Below are positions 44,450 to 57,950 of a stretch of DNA of 64,000 nt, piece by piece; positions within the stretch are counted from its first letter, which is position 1; every line of letters starts with the position of its first letter. Under the pieces are notes generated by a model that made no database searches, had not been told where the DNA came from, and saw only the letters and a list, made by a program, of their open reading frames with translations. Origin of the DNA: Isoetes taiwanensis (Eukaryota; Streptophyta; Lycopodiopsida; Isoetales; Isoetaceae); contig JAJEKV010000045.1 of assembly GCA_021234155.1 (NCBI GenBank), positions 3,951,206 to 4,015,205 on the forward strand, written 5' to 3'. Made by a program: the position numbers and the translations under genes.

Positions 44450-46475
44450 TAAGAATAGAATAGAATAGAATAGTTTTTTTATCGTCCACTGAGACCAATC
44501 GGCCTATGGGACCCAGAAGGAGCGCAGCAAACTTATTACTGTCCGGGTTAAAAAACCCCTGCCCCGAAGGGTTTTCGAGGGAAAAACCGTGGCAGTAATA
44601 AGAATGCTGTCAAACTGTACAAGTATACATCATCATGAAATAAATGTGTATGTACATGTCAAGTGCGTGCCCGAGGACATAGCTGATCTCTCATGTCCAT
44701 GACCTCCTGAAGGTATGATCCTAGCATCCGTACGGATGCCGTGCTCAATGTCACATGTAGCGGCCGGTGGGCCCGACCAACTCAAAGATAGCGCCCGGAT
44801 TTGATCATATCTTTGGGCAACTTTGAAGGGTATGAGATTCATTCTCAATGACTCCCATTTGGCAAAGATTGACAGAGCCCGCCCCGACGTGGCTCACCAA
44901 TCCATCGCCTGTCTCAAAGAAGATGATGTGCCCCGTATGGAATGGAGGCAATGAGTCTCAAGGCTTTTCATGGGCAAGTGGGTGTGCAGGTAGCATTGTG
45001 GGCCTCGTTCCAATGTGGGATTTATGTGGCGCGGTAGTGTCTTTGTCTTGACCTCGTTCAAGGGCGTTGGCATCCCAAAGCTTGCCGATGAAGCAAGCGC
45101 CAAGATATTGCCTCAAGCTATGGCGACCGCCTCTGTTTGCACATGTATGCACCTGCGTTCTCGCACATTCCATCTAGCCATCCATTGAGCTTTTTCCCTC
45201 CAGCGGGCCTTGAGGCGTTGTGGCCCCATCGCCATGACATAAGCTAGTTTTGGGAGACGAAAGCACGTCCATGTTGACCACCTTCGAAAATAGACAATGT
45301 GGCTTATCAAGGGGTCACCAAGAGGCAAGAATCCTGTTTCCTCGCAAAGCAGAATTTGATATGGGACTGTGGACTTCACCCCTAGTGCTCGCACACAAGA
45401 AGGCTTCTTTTGCTCCAAGTCATTCCAAGTAGCGAGGGATACTATTGGGCCCCATACTTCAACCCCCAGATAAAAGGACGGGGCTCCACTAAGACTTTGA
45501 ACAGGTGTGACTGATGGGTCCAATCATACAACTCCAGCCTATGACTATTGTTTTGCATTGCATATAGTGCTTTCCAGCCGTCGTAACTTCAGAGCCGCAT
45601 GGATGTGTCCCAAAGGCATAGTAGACGGAAACTCCACTCCCAAATATTTGTATGTGGATGCTACTTCCACATTCGCCCCCAGAAGCGGAAGGAGGGGATC
45701 CTCGGCCACGCGGAAGATGATATGAAACCACCTTAGTCTTGGCCAAGTTGACGCCAAGATATATCGGGCCGCTTGACAAAATGTGTCCAGGGCATCGAGA
45801 TGTCGTTGCATGTCCTGGCGGTGTGTAAGCTAGAGGTCCACATCATCGCATATATTAACCGCTTGATGATCCGGTAGAGAAGGTGAGCCCCGCCGCCCCA
45901 TTATCGCAAGCCAGCTCTCCAATTGATCAATGTAAAGCCCAAACAATGTTGGGGGAGAGGGCATCCCCGGGCGAACCCCTCGATACTACTATCAAATGGT
46001 TGGTTTGTTGGCCGCAACCAACTTGTAGGCCGAGCATCTTTCATAAAGCTCATTGCCTTAACGATTCTCGCAAATCTAGGAACCCCCAAATCGCTTAATC
46101 TTGCCCATAGTTTTCCCCGAGGCACAGTGTCAAATGCCTTTGCAAAATCCACGAAGCAACAATATAGATCGACCGGTTCCTGCTGTCTTCAACCGTGAGC
46201 TTCAGAATGTGAAGATGTGGTCAATGGTTGAGTGTCTGGTTCGAATCCCCGCCTCGGTGAGGGCCCGTGATTCTCGCTTGCCTACCTCGGCCCAACCGCT
46301 GCTGCTTTCGAGAATCCCGGCCAAGCAATTTCGCCAAACACCGAGGCCCGACCATGATTGTTCGGTAATTGGCTGGGCCACCTGCCTTATAGATGGGAAC
46401 AACTCTGCTATTGGTCCACTGCATCGGGAAGCCTTCCTGTAATGCCTTGTTGAAGAAGGAACCTGTGATTGTCAT
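44450..46475 (-). mobile_element. 5'-truncated, decayed LINE with AGAAT/ATTCT tail
   Basis: On the minus strand the element ends in a pentanucleotide tail (AGAAT repeats on the plus strand, 44451-44472). RT pieces include VDFAKAFDTVPRGKLWARL (46150-46090), a GCPL box just after it, and upstream ALQEGFPMQWTNSRVVPIYK (46445). The C-terminal part reads LSGAPSFYLGVEVWGPIV (about 45490). The pieces lie in different frames with many indels. The 3' UTR shares its sequence with the plus-strand copy ending at 62063, so both belong to one family. The 5' edge at about 46475 is approximate. Confidence 0.85.
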
Positions 46476-46649
46476 TCAAGTAAATAGTATATATCCTTTA
46501 ATGATGTTCCGTGGTGTTGCTAGTTTTCTGTCCAAGGTCATCATGTTTGGTTTTCATTTTCAAATTGCACATGTCTAAATCATCTATTATGTTAGGGAGA
46601 CCCAATAGAATGGGTGAGTGCTTATCGATACTATCACCAATATTGTAAC

Positions 46650-47504
46650 ACAGTTTTGGATCCACACACCCCACTAGAAGGCTTTTGGGACAGCCATATG
46701 GGTTGGCTACTTGATGATACAACTACAAGAGATCGGGTAATTGTGATGTATTTCAATATTACTTCTTTCATACTTTAAATATTTCAAGTCTCTGGACTTC
46801 TCTTTCCACGTGTTTCGCTTCTTTCTGATTGTTGTCATGCTTATTACAAGTTGGGGCTAGAAACAATATAAGTGACATGGCGACAGATCCATTCTACAAG
46901 TTTATTCAGAGAACATATCTTCTGCATCCTATTCTATTGGGTGTGGCACTGTATTCAATAGGAGGATTTCCATATATTCTATGGGGAATGGTGCGTTGTT
47001 TTGCTCAATCCATTAAACAATTGAAGTTCTTTGCACTGACATACCTTTCTATAGGCAGTGCGGGCTGTGTGGGTCTACCACATAACTTGGGCAATAAATT
47101 CTGATGCACATGTACGTGGGACACAAGAGTGGAATACTGGCGATTTATCTGGAAATAACTGGTACATTTGTGGATTATAATGCCACAAGAGTCTCATGGA
47201 TGGCACAATTTAAAAAAAAAAAAGGTTTAGTAGATCACTTGGAATAGGAGATATTTAATTTTCTTATCTAGGAAAACCATAAGATTTGACCATGTGATGC
47301 AGGTGGGTGGCTTTGCTTGCTTTTGGGGAAGGATGGCACAACAACCATCATGCATTTGAGTACTCTACAAGACATGGTTTAGAATGATGGCAGCTTAATC
47401 CAACATGGTATATGATATGCTATTTAGAGGCCATTGGTCTTGCAACAAAAGTAAAGTTGCCCTCTAAGGAGCATAAGCTTTGTTTTGCATTTGATCACAC
47501 TTAA
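46650..47504 (+). pseudogene. Acyl-lipid/acyl-CoA Delta9-type desaturase (ADS-like), 3' exons
   Basis: Four exons with intact GT..AG borders can be read. About 46650-46735: DPHTPLEGFWDSHMGWLL. 46851-46990: ISDMATDPFYKFIQRTYLLH, GGFPYILWGM. 47055-47161: AVRAVWVYHITWAINSDAHV, GTQEWNTGDLSGNN. 47303-47504: WVALLAFGEGWHNNHHAFEY and LNPTWYMICYLEAIGLATKV. These desaturases are di-iron membrane enzymes with three His boxes; only the third, HNNHH, is here. The exons for boxes one and two are missing upstream. A TGA replaces the expected Trp in GLEWWQ (about 47383). Introns are kept, so the copy arose by DNA duplication or truncation, not retroposition. It is a clear pseudogene. Confidence 0.9.
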
Positions 47505-50500
47505 TAATTGCTACCTTCATTATTCACTGTATTCTGATCTATCCAGATTTTGTTCTTTTGATTCTTTAGAATTCTTTGTTAGAATGAAATAATTGGCTTC
47601 CAAATTGTTGTGGGAGTCTATAAAATCAAAATTTAAAATGGAAATAGATGGTGCACACTTGTTCACAGTTTCATCAAATATTATCTAGTCCATGCTTTAA
47701 AGTAAAATTGATGTTTAAAAGTGCAACAAATTTTGGTGGCTCGTGTAGCTGCCATTTCTTTTCGCATTATGTTGACTTCTGAGTAGTGACATCTTAAGCT
47801 CATTGTTTTTGGGTAACAAGTGACTTCAGACATAGAAAGCAAAAACTACGCATTTTAGAAGTTGTATTTTGTCAAGTTCTTTTGACAGATTAAGTCCCTA
47901 GCTTCTGCACTATACGATGCTTTTCAAACTATGAAATGCTGATTGTGGAGCTATGAAAAGATTGATCCGACCAAGATTAATTGAAGAAACAGTGTCTATG
48001 CTTTCCCTTTGCGCGGAAATGTAGAGAACAAAGGTATGCCACCGAATGACTATTTCCATGAAGTCCTGCAATAGAATGATAAGTTTCATCGCTACCAATT
48101 AAGATCAAGATCACAAGGCCCCCAAAATTGAATCAGTATGACTTTTTTGTATTGATTTATTAGTGAAAACCAAAACATAAAATCAATACGCATTTGTGGG
48201 CCGCAAAGTTTACAAACCATATCTAGTTATACAATAAGGTTCATCAATACGGTTCCATGAGGTGATAAATGAACGTTATTTTTTGGCATGGTACCAAAAC
48301 ATGAAAGTTGTAGTTGGTCTTTATAACAGCTTAAAGTATATGATGTGTTCTAATGGTTAATGTGTCAAGTTTAGTGGAATGATCTTTGATTATATTTATC
48401 TTTCTTGGCGTGTGGACATGGTAATTTTAAGTGCCTATATTAACAACTTAAAATATATAAGATGTCATAATGCTTAATATATCAAGTTTAGTGGGATGAT
48501 ATTTGATCACATTTATCTCTCCCTCGTATGTGCACATAGTATTGATAGTGGTGATTGAGAAAATGATGAGTTTTACAATAATTGATAGTGATTAATTATT
48601 GTAGCACCATAATATGGTAAATATAGTCGATTTTAATTTGCTGATGTGAATTGCTTTTGCATGGTACCAAATAGTTAACAGATACATTTTAACAACTGAT
48701 ACATTTTAGCAACTTGCAATTGAAATATGACCATGTGGGATTTGAACCCACAATTTACCATGTGTTTTACAATGATCAGATCAAACACAGTCAAATGGAG
48801 CAATTTAGACGCCAAAGTGCCTTAAGAAAGCAGCATACCTACTGCACTTTCAAAATGGAAAGAAAAGAGGTTGCTGTAAGAAACAAGCATACATATTGCA
48901 GTTTCAAAATGGAAAGGAAAGAAGTTACCTAATGTGATATGCAGGGTTGCCCTTAAGGCCAAATTTGTCTAAGCATAATTTAGAAGGTCGGGCGAATAAT
49001 AGAGTTGCAAGATTAGTTATGTTGGCGAATGTTTTCTAGACATGAATGTTTTTTATAGAAATCCAGGCAAATCATGGCCAATAATACTTTGCAAAGATTT
49101 AAGTGTCTTTATTTTTCAAGTGGAATTTTTGTGTTGAAATTTTATTCACCGGCATCCATATTTAATCAAGGACACAAACACATTATAACTATAGTTGCAT
49201 GATGCAATACCACAACTTAACCTTTGCAGATGCGAACGTGGCTTATCCTTGTAATTAAAACAAATCTATTAAAAGGGAGGTCGGTAAAAAAATGCTTTCC
49301 ACTGCATCCTTAAAAGTATTTGAAACACAATAGCTACAAAAATAACTCTTAATATTATCATATATACCTGGATGGATATGGAGAATAGATTAGGTTATGA
49401 AGAAAGCCTAGAATATTGAGCGATTCCTTAAGAAATCTTCGAGAAGGAGGGTAGAGGATAAGGCGAATCCATAGTTATGATGCTTAGTGGATGTGGCGAA
49501 TTTTCAAGTGGACTGAGATTTGTTTGTAGAAAAGTTGGCTAATTATATTTTTGTCATCTATAACGGGTCCTACTAAACCATAGCGTCAAAATTTCTCGAT
49601 ACCCTTAAAAAATAGCCTTTTGGCGAACTTTCGTCCTTAAGGGCTACCCTGGTGATATGTAATAAGTCATCCCAAGCACTAACCCTTGACCCTTGATGAA
49701 GACAGAAATAACCATGGAAAAAGACAAGTTAGAATACAAGTTAGAAGATGAAGAATAAACGGCTGAAGACGACAATTGCTATCTCCAGTTTGAGAATAAA
49801 ATTTTATTTTTAGCATTCTGCAAAATACATAGAAACAAATAAGTAATAAAATTGCCATGTAATCATGCAACAAACTAGGAGCTCAAAGTAAATAAGTAAT
49901 GAAACAAACTACATTGTAGAAACGGGTGACTTGGGGTTACACGGTAGAGATGCCTCGGATAATGTGTTTTTACCACGATTGTCTTTGGGCTTTCAAAGCA
50001 AAAGATTGCAAAGATCATCTAGCAGCTGTGACACATCGTATACAGTTGCCTAAGCTTGAGCATGTCATGCATGAAATAATGCCATGATACAGATTTTTGC
50101 AGAAATAAATCGCATTCTAAAATTGCTAAAGTATTCGTAAGATAGCCAAGCTTCATTCTTTGGCATCTGCAATAGAAAACTAGGCTGCAGTACCACATAA
50201 AGTTTCAAGAAAAAGCATCAATAGAAGTTAGACAAAAATTGCATGCAAGAAGAAAAACTCAAAGCAAGACCATCTTTGTTGTTCTCGCTGAGACGAGCCA
50301 CCTAGCTAAGAAGAAAGACCATTCATAAGAAACAAATGCAACATACTGTACGAATACTGATATAATAGATCTAGAGACTGCTAATAAACTCGCCAGAACT
50401 ACAAGATATAATATGCCACAATTAAGTAAACTCAACAGAATAACGAAAAACATAAAAGAGCAGATGCATATCACACCTGCAACCAAAGAGCAGCCTGCAT

Positions 50501-53500
50501 GCATTCAAAAGGTGTGGCAAATGCATCTGGCATTAGAAATGGTGTTTTCGAAGATGCCATAGCATCCGGCCGCTGCTCCACTGCTGTGTTAGAGAGTTCC
50601 CCAAATTATAGGGTTAGGGTTATGTTTTTGGATTGCAAGAACCAATAAAAAACATAGAATATGTATGCCCCTTAATTTCTTAAAAGACCGATAGACATAT
50701 AAATCAATAAGAAAAAAGGAAGGTTGCCCCAACAATCTAGAAATGACTCTAGTTCATTTGTTCCCATTTTTGAAGCGGCTCCATGCGAGGGGCTTCATGC
50801 GTGTGTCGATAAAAGGAATTGCAAACAGCATGCCAATTAATGCACGTCTACAATCAGTTAATGCACATCTACAACACCTCTGCTCACACCCACACTCATG
50901 CACCAAAATTTCCTACTTTTATTACTCCAAACATTTCCTACTTTTCCTACTTAGACCCCACTTCAAGGGTCTAATTCGCATGTACCACCTTCGAATCTTC
51001 GATTCAAGTACCATGCCACTTATTCTAGTGTTTGATTATTCTCGCAATTCTAGAACGACAATTGACTTTGTTAGGTTGACAAATAGAAAATTACCTCATT
51101 TGCATTGTTCCTAGATAAGGTTATCGGTCTGGCGGAGTCTGATAACAAAAAATGTGTGGTCGAGGCTGTACGTCCAAGGCCAGATATTTGCATGTAAGGT
51201 CGAGTTACGTGCAAATATCTGGCCTCGGAATAACTTAATTATCGGACCCTCCTTTTACACTAGAGAGTTCGATAAGGACAATATTGCAAAAGTAGAGATG
51301 ATTGAATCGAGATTAAACAACATTAATATCAGTTCTCCTAAATGTCTTGCAAGTTGAGCTTTTCTCGCCCCGAGCAAGGAATTTTTTGTAGCTCGTAGAA
51401 CTTGATCCCTCGACGAACCTCATAATTTCAGACCTATATTAGCAGAGTCAGGTTCAAATTTCAGAGTCATTTTGATTGCCCTTCCAGACTCCCCTCCTCA
51501 AGAAGGGGTTATGACATAGGCTCCACTTATATGGTCTAGTTCCCTTTTCCCACCTCCTCATCTCTATTTTGTGTGCCCACATGTACATGTGCGAGAAGTT
51601 GTAGATCTTGCTCAGCCATGAACATATGATCCACCATGTTGGATTCCCCACCCTAGTTCTCCTGACGACAAGTGTACGAGGAGTATGGCCATTGTGCGAG
51701 GCCATTGCAAATGATCGGTCGAAAATGTTGCACATCTGAAGCAGTTGCCTTTTGAAGCATGTGATAGTATCCATGCATTAGCTAATGTGCGTGACCCAAG
51801 GTCTACCATAGTTTTGGAGCTACAACATACTGGTCCAACCTATCCACTTCTAATGTTTGTAATAGAAGCTCAAATCAGCATGTGGGAAATAAAAATGCTA
51901 CAATGAACATGGGATCTTCATATGTATTTTGCACGCGTATCCACATGTATCGATTGTGTTTATCTGCCTTGTGTAATGAAATCCAAGATACCAAGGGTGT
52001 TTTGTTAACAAGCTATATTGCCATGACCCCACTTGCCTGTGCACTCATTAAAGAATGGATTCTGCTGATATCCTGGCAGTCGGACGAGCATGTTTCCAAG
52101 TCTCTATAAGGAAAATAAAGTTCATATCCCTAGCTATGGAGTTTAAGATGTCACCTTTCTGCCATGGAAATCTTCTACAATTCTAGGAGACCATATATAG
52201 GCATGATTTCTATTTAGAAGTGATGGCATGCGCAGCTAAAGGAGAAGCATCTGCTGCATTAGCAACAATAGTAGCAATTGAACTTGCATTAGTAGCACTG
52301 CGAAGGGCTCCAACAGCAGTTGTTGCTCTTGCATTAACAACGCTGCGAAGGATGTGGCAATAGTTATGGTCATATTTGCATCAGCAGTTGTAGCGCAGAC
52401 ACTTGTTCCAACAACTAGTGTAATTGTGATGTTGATGTTCTATACGACATTTGGCATAGTATGGTTAGGTGGACAAAAATTCGCACCCTGTCATGTACCA
52501 GTGCATGGTGCAGATTTGAGTTGGAAAGAATTTGAGTGAGCAAATATTTAAACGTGAAGAAAATTCGAGGCTCTTAGAATCGAAAGAAAGTTTTACCCAA
52601 TGATGCCTCACATTTGCTTTGAAATGAAAGCTAGGTAAATAGAAGCATGACACTTATGCTCTACTAGAACTCATTATGGATACTACATAGTATACCACAA
52701 AGAATACACTGGAAAAAATAGTATAAACACACACTTGATCCAACCTAAACCCATGCTACATATAATGATAATAAAATAAGAAGTAAATTATAAATCACAT
52801 CATGCACCATAAACAAACCAATGTAATAACATAAGTTTATGATTCCAGTTATAAATCATATTTTAAAGTTAGTGCAAATTTAGATATAATAGTTGGAAAT
52901 ACTAGTTAACGTAAAAAGCTATGTTCAAAGTTAGTAGTGACTTTAAGGATTCAAATAAGGACATAAAAAATCAACAAAATAAAACCAGCAAAATAGACTA
53001 TCAAGAAGCATAGTAAATAAGTATGAGTTAAAAACTGTATCACACTTGTAAAATCGAACGTGGTTTTTGAACTAATATAAAAAACTTTGGAGCACTAAGA
53101 CTATGCCGAAAAACTATATATGATAATGATAACCAATATATAAAATCATCTTAAATTAGAATATTGACAATGTACATTTAAAAACCACCTCCTAAACTAG
53201 TATTAATTTTAAGAAACTAGTATAAGATCTAAAATCAGTATTAATTTTAAGAAACTAGTATAAGATATAAAATCAGTATAAGAATTATGGTTAAACTAGT
53301 ATTGATTTTACAATATCATGGTTGACATATAGTCTTTGTTGACATTATGAAATGCATGTATTAAAAATCACTCTTGTACTGGTTTTAATTGTGATTATGC
53401 ATGCGAGTTAATTTTTGGGGGCCTTTTTTGCTGGCTAGAGCTCTTGACATTTGGAATGATTTAGGATGTAATAATAATACACTTACAGGATATGGCAATT

Positions 53501-53880
53501 CCCCACAGTATCTACTATATCCCCACAGGATATGGCAATTCCCCACAGTATCTACTATATCCCCACAGTATCTACTGCTAGTATGGCAACGAGTAGTAAG
53601 TCCTTGGGGTATAAGGGCCATCTCACCCAAGCGAGCCAATGAAAGTTTGGGATGAGATACAACATAACCAGTTTTAAGATTATAAAGAGAAATTAATTTA
53701 TGTGAAACATTTGAGCATGCGTATCTTAACTTATGTATCGAAAATCCTGAAACTTTCATGGTGTTTGAGTGAACTAAATGAGAGGAAGTCTTTACTAGGA
53801 TCCCTTTCTCAACAATTGATGCCCTTGCACTCCTAAAATCCACCCACAGAATGCTTGTGATGCTCTTGCATTCTTAAAAT
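47505..53880. other. Long intergenic stretch, no recognised gene
   Basis: Only short ORFs without motifs occur (for example 50743-51114 plus and 53385-53843 minus, neither recognisable). Local tandem duplications are present: TTTCAAAATGGAAAGRAAAGARGTT at about 48847-48930; AATTTTAAGAAACTAGTATAAGAT at about 53206-53272; and GGATATGGCAATTCCCCACAGTATCTACTATATCCCCACA in two and a half copies at about 53490-53577. Confidence 0.6.
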
Positions 53881-53949
53881 TGTTGAAAATGTTATCATCC
53901 ATTTAACAGTTTAAGACAAAATGACTATTGTTTTAATTTCGGCGTGGAA

Positions 53950-55125
53950 TTGAAAAAGTTTGTGACAAGAGAGGGACGGACGGGGAGATTAGGTTACGGC
54001 ATTTTTGGTGTGAGAAAGGCATATCCGTGGTGAATGAGATAGGAGCCAGGATCGGAGGAGACAGAAGGAGCTAGGAATCCAGATTGTTGAATCCGAGTTG
54101 TGAAGTGCTTTTGCTCAGGCCGACTTGTTGGAGGCAGAGGAGAATCGGCCAGTTGCCGATTTGACTGTGGAGTTTTTGTGTTGCTGCAGGTATAGCAGCA
54201 GGAGTCTTCAACCAGAAGATTGTTGGATCTGTGGGGGCGGAGGCTGAGTAGTGGTATTTGATTGGGTTCAAATCCCAGCCTCAATATCTTGTTTTTCTAA
54301 CAGTGGTATCAGAGCTTGGGTCATAATTATGGAAACAAATTCTGCTGCAACAGTTCCACTGACCATTGACTCAGGAGCTGAGAGAACTGTGATTGCTTCA
54401 GGAAAATTAATAAAGGAGATAAAGGAATCAAATACTCCTTGTGTACAGATGGGAAATGGGCATTTGCATGAAGTAAAAGGATGTGGAAAGTTGGAGTTTT
54501 ATCATGAAGGTGAAGATAAAATATGTTTGGAGAATGTTTTATATACTCCTGGTATGTTATTCAACTTGATTTGATTCTGCACTTAGTAGACTTCGGGATA
54601 TAAAGTAAATTTTGATTCTTATCGTTGTGAAATGGTGGGGTACTTGCGGAGAAGGATATATGCAAGAAGAAAAGGGAAATTGTATTGCTTGGATGTTTGT
54701 GCCTTGTGTTGGAAGTGTTAATTTATTAGATTTGTGGCATCTCGGACTTGGCCATGTAAATAATGCAACCATAAAATCATGAGCAAACATAATTTGGTAG
54801 AAGATTTGCTTAACAAAGATAAGCGCAGAAGAGCACAAAATTTGTCGTGGTTGTGTGCTTGGGAAGCAAACTAGACACAATTTTAAGCCTGGTTTGCCAA
54901 GACTTTGGGACTTTTGAATGTGGTACATCTGATTTGTGTGGCCCGATCGTGTTGAGTATGAGTGGCAAGACATATTACATCACATTTATTGATGATTTTT
55001 CTAGGAGAACAAAATGTTATTTTTGAAATCGAAGGATCGGGCATTCCGTGCATTCCAATTGTATCTAGCAGGTGGAGCGAGAGACATCTAGGAAGTTAAA
55101 CGCTTGCGCCGATTCGTGGGGAGAA
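53950..55125 (+). mobile_element. Truncated Ty1/copia element (LTR end, PBS, protease, GAG-preintegrase, integrase start)
   Basis: TGGTATCAGAGC at 54304-54315, the initiator-Met primer-binding site, follows an LTR-like end (CTAACA, 54297-54302). An ATG at 54329 leads in 12 codons to the protease motif LTIDSGAERTVI (about 54360), so gag is missing. After frameshifts, a GAG-preintegrase part (LGHVNNATIKS, then a Cys-Val-Leu-Gly-Lys-Gln stretch near 54860) and the integrase start (SMSGKTYYITFIDDFSRR, about 54958-55010) can be read. It stops near 55085 and abuts a LINE tail at 55126. The LTR start is not determined. Dead. Confidence 0.8.
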
Positions 55126-57950
55126 TATAATAATAATAATAATAATATATTTATCACGCCCACAATGGACCTCAAAGGGTCATGGAGCGACACGCATAAT
55201 TCATCGAGGTTTTCAAAAGGAACTCTCTGTGTGAATCAAATGATTTAATGAAGTTCCTAATATCATGAAGTCTAAACCCCATAATGACTACGAAAGTCGC
55301 ACGCGTCTATGTGGAATTGATGCCTAATATCATCATATGATGGGCACACCAGCAGGACATGATTCTCATCTTCTACCTGTCTTAGATCACAAAACGTGCA
55401 TACTCGTTCATCCCTAGGAACCTGAGACCATCTTCCAGTTTCTACCTTTAATTTGTCTTGGTCCTATATCGGCTATCCAATGTCTCAAGTTTTTGAATAG
55501 AAGCGTGTAAATAGCTCACGATCCGAGTATGTAAGCATTGGATTGATGTCCGATGAGTATAACATCATTCTCGATCCCTTATTTTCCCAGAGCTTATTTA
55601 TAGCACCTGTTTGTACCATGTCACGGACGCCTAACTCTGAAGTCGGCCAATTGGCCTCTGATATGCCCCACCTTTCAGCCCATTTGATAATGTCATGGTA
55701 CCACCCCTTTTCGGCTGAGTCATGCTTGGCCAAGTTAGGGAGTCTATCCTCCTCAAGGCTGCAAATTCTGTTCACAAAATTAAGAGTCTGGTACAAAGCT
55801 TCGGCTTCTAATGGAATCATGCCTGTCTCCGCCAAGAGAATTGCATAAGGTATTTGGTTCTTCACCCCCAATTCTTCTCTGATAAATGTCTTCATCACAG
55901 TCTCCAATTGGGACCACTGCCTACATGATAAGGAAGGCCCCCAAATTGGAGCCCCATATAAAAGTACTGGTTGTACCGGTGTTTTAAACAATACCTTTTA
56001 GGGCCCCAATCATCAAAGAGGCTTTAAAACATTTTAAAGCATCTTGTACCAAAGCGGCTTTTTCGCTTTTGCTGCAGCTTTTTAATACATTCTTTCCATT
56101 TATAGTTCGAGGAGATCTCAAAACCAAGATATTTGTAAGTGTCAACAACTTCCGAGCCTCACCTTTATACATGAAAGTATGTTTTTCCAGTGCCAGAATC
56201 ATGACCTTTGATTTCACAAGATTTACCTTCATTTTCTTAGCATCGTGAGAATGAAGAAAGATTGTCTAAATGTGATTGCAACCCTTACGGCGTGTTTGCT
56301 AAAAGCACTTCGTCATCACGCATATAACAATAATTGAATTAGCAAGTTTCCCGGCCGGGTTCGGCAATACCTTTTTGTTTCAGCCAAGATTCTAGGTCAT
56401 CCATATAGATCCCGAATAGGGTAGGGAAAGCGGGCAACCCCGCCTAACACCTATTGTGCTCTCGAACCGTGCTTAGTGATACTTGGACTATGACTTCTTC
56501 GTACAACCGTGAAGCTTGCTGCTCTCGATTCTAGGTACTCCAATTTGTTCCGACCTAGTCCCAAGATCTCTTAGGTGGCACCATATCAAAGCGCCTTTGA
56601 GAAGTCTATAAATGCTAAATACAAAGTTCTTACGGGAGCTTTTGGCCTTATCAATCAAAACCTTCAATGTTAGGATATGATCAAGAGTGTTATGCTCTTT
56701 TAGGAAGCCCGCTGACATAGTGCCCTTTTGTTGTTTTCTTCAGTCCACTTATTCAACTTCACCTCAATAAGCCTCCTAAAAGCTTTGAAAACATGCTGGT
56801 GACAAGTATTGTTCTATAGTTGCGTGCATCACCACGATCACCAGATTTATGAATTGGAGAGACTTTATTTACTTTCCAAGGCGAGGCAATCCTTGTCTTA
56901 TTGCGACATTAAGCGGTTTAAAGCTTGCCTCAATTACCGGGGCCACCCCATTTGAGGAGCTCAATGCTTAACCCATTTAAATCATTTTGCCTTCACTGGT
57001 TTTTCATGCTTTTGACTTTTTCTTACCGCGTCGGGTTGGGGTGAATAAATCAGCTTGAACATTAACGGTGTCATGCCATCGGCTGTTCCACATAATACAA
57101 GTCTCTAACCAAGCGCAATAAAACAGCGGAGTCTAGGTTACCATATGAGGTCTTCTTGAAAATCTGCTCGAAAGCTTTTGGATGGATATGAAACCAACGG
57201 GATAAGGCTTGATTCTTCTCTTTGTAAAACATTCTTTTTTATGGCGGATTAAGGCTTTGTACCATTTTGGCTTAACCACGCACCCTTTTGGAAGGCGATT
57301 TACGGCCCGGTGGCATTCGAGTCCCACCAAGCGTGTTATACAATCTGCCTTTATGCCTATCTTTAGTGTATCCAAAGACATCACCGTACGCCGCCATGAT
57401 CAATATGCGTGTAAAGAGTATCGAGTCCTTGTTAACATCACCCGATCAATCCATCCGATCTAGCAGCTCGATAACTTTTTTGAAAGGCCTCATGTCTACC
57501 ATAATTCAGCTTAATCCGAGGTTTGAAGAAGCCTGCGCTGATCCGTGGTTGAATGAAAACAGTCCTAACTCAAAAGATAGTGGAATATGGTCGATTCGGG
57601 GGAGCTTATCCGGCCAGTGTAAACTTTTGAATAGAATGTATTGCACTACCAAGAACGTAGTCCACTACACTGGATCCCATTGGAGTGTGACATGTAAAGA
57701 CCCAAGTGCCTGGGAAAGCGCATGTGCCATTCAAAATTTTGAGGTTAGTTATGGCGCCTAATTCCAACAAGAACTCACCCATTTTATTCCTTGAAGTATC
57801 TGCAGACCTTCTTGCAAGTTCGATCTCCTGGATCTCGGGGAGCTTAAAATCAGATAGATTGTCAAAAGTGATGGTCTGTTGCTCACAGGTTCGAGCATTA
57901 AAGTCCCCAACCAAGATTACTTCCCCTGAGTCTTTCACAAGGCACCCAAA
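55126..57950 (-). mobile_element. Decayed LINE with AAT-type tail
   Basis: On the minus strand the order is: endonuclease part (57938-57606) with VILVGDFNART and SSVVDYVLGSA; RT remnants (56718-56488, KEHNTLDHILTLKVLIDKA, a plausible KAFDR-region relic); and a C-terminal part (55991-55485) with LLYGAPIWGPSLSCRQW and IPYAILLAETGMIPLEAEAL. The 3' end is an AAT-repeat tail at about 55126-55150. The C-terminal part is related to those of the elements at 44450-46475 and 59300-62063, but the tail differs, so it is probably a sister family. Many frameshifts are present. Confidence 0.85.

Noticed and set aside
48714-48932. Small gene with HTYCxFKMERKEV repeats
   Set aside because: The repeat in the protein reflects a recent DNA duplication of about 50 bp; there is no start context or homology.
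53385-53843. 152-codon minus-strand ORF
   Set aside because: Part of it is the local tandem repeat (53490-53577) and no domain is recognisable.
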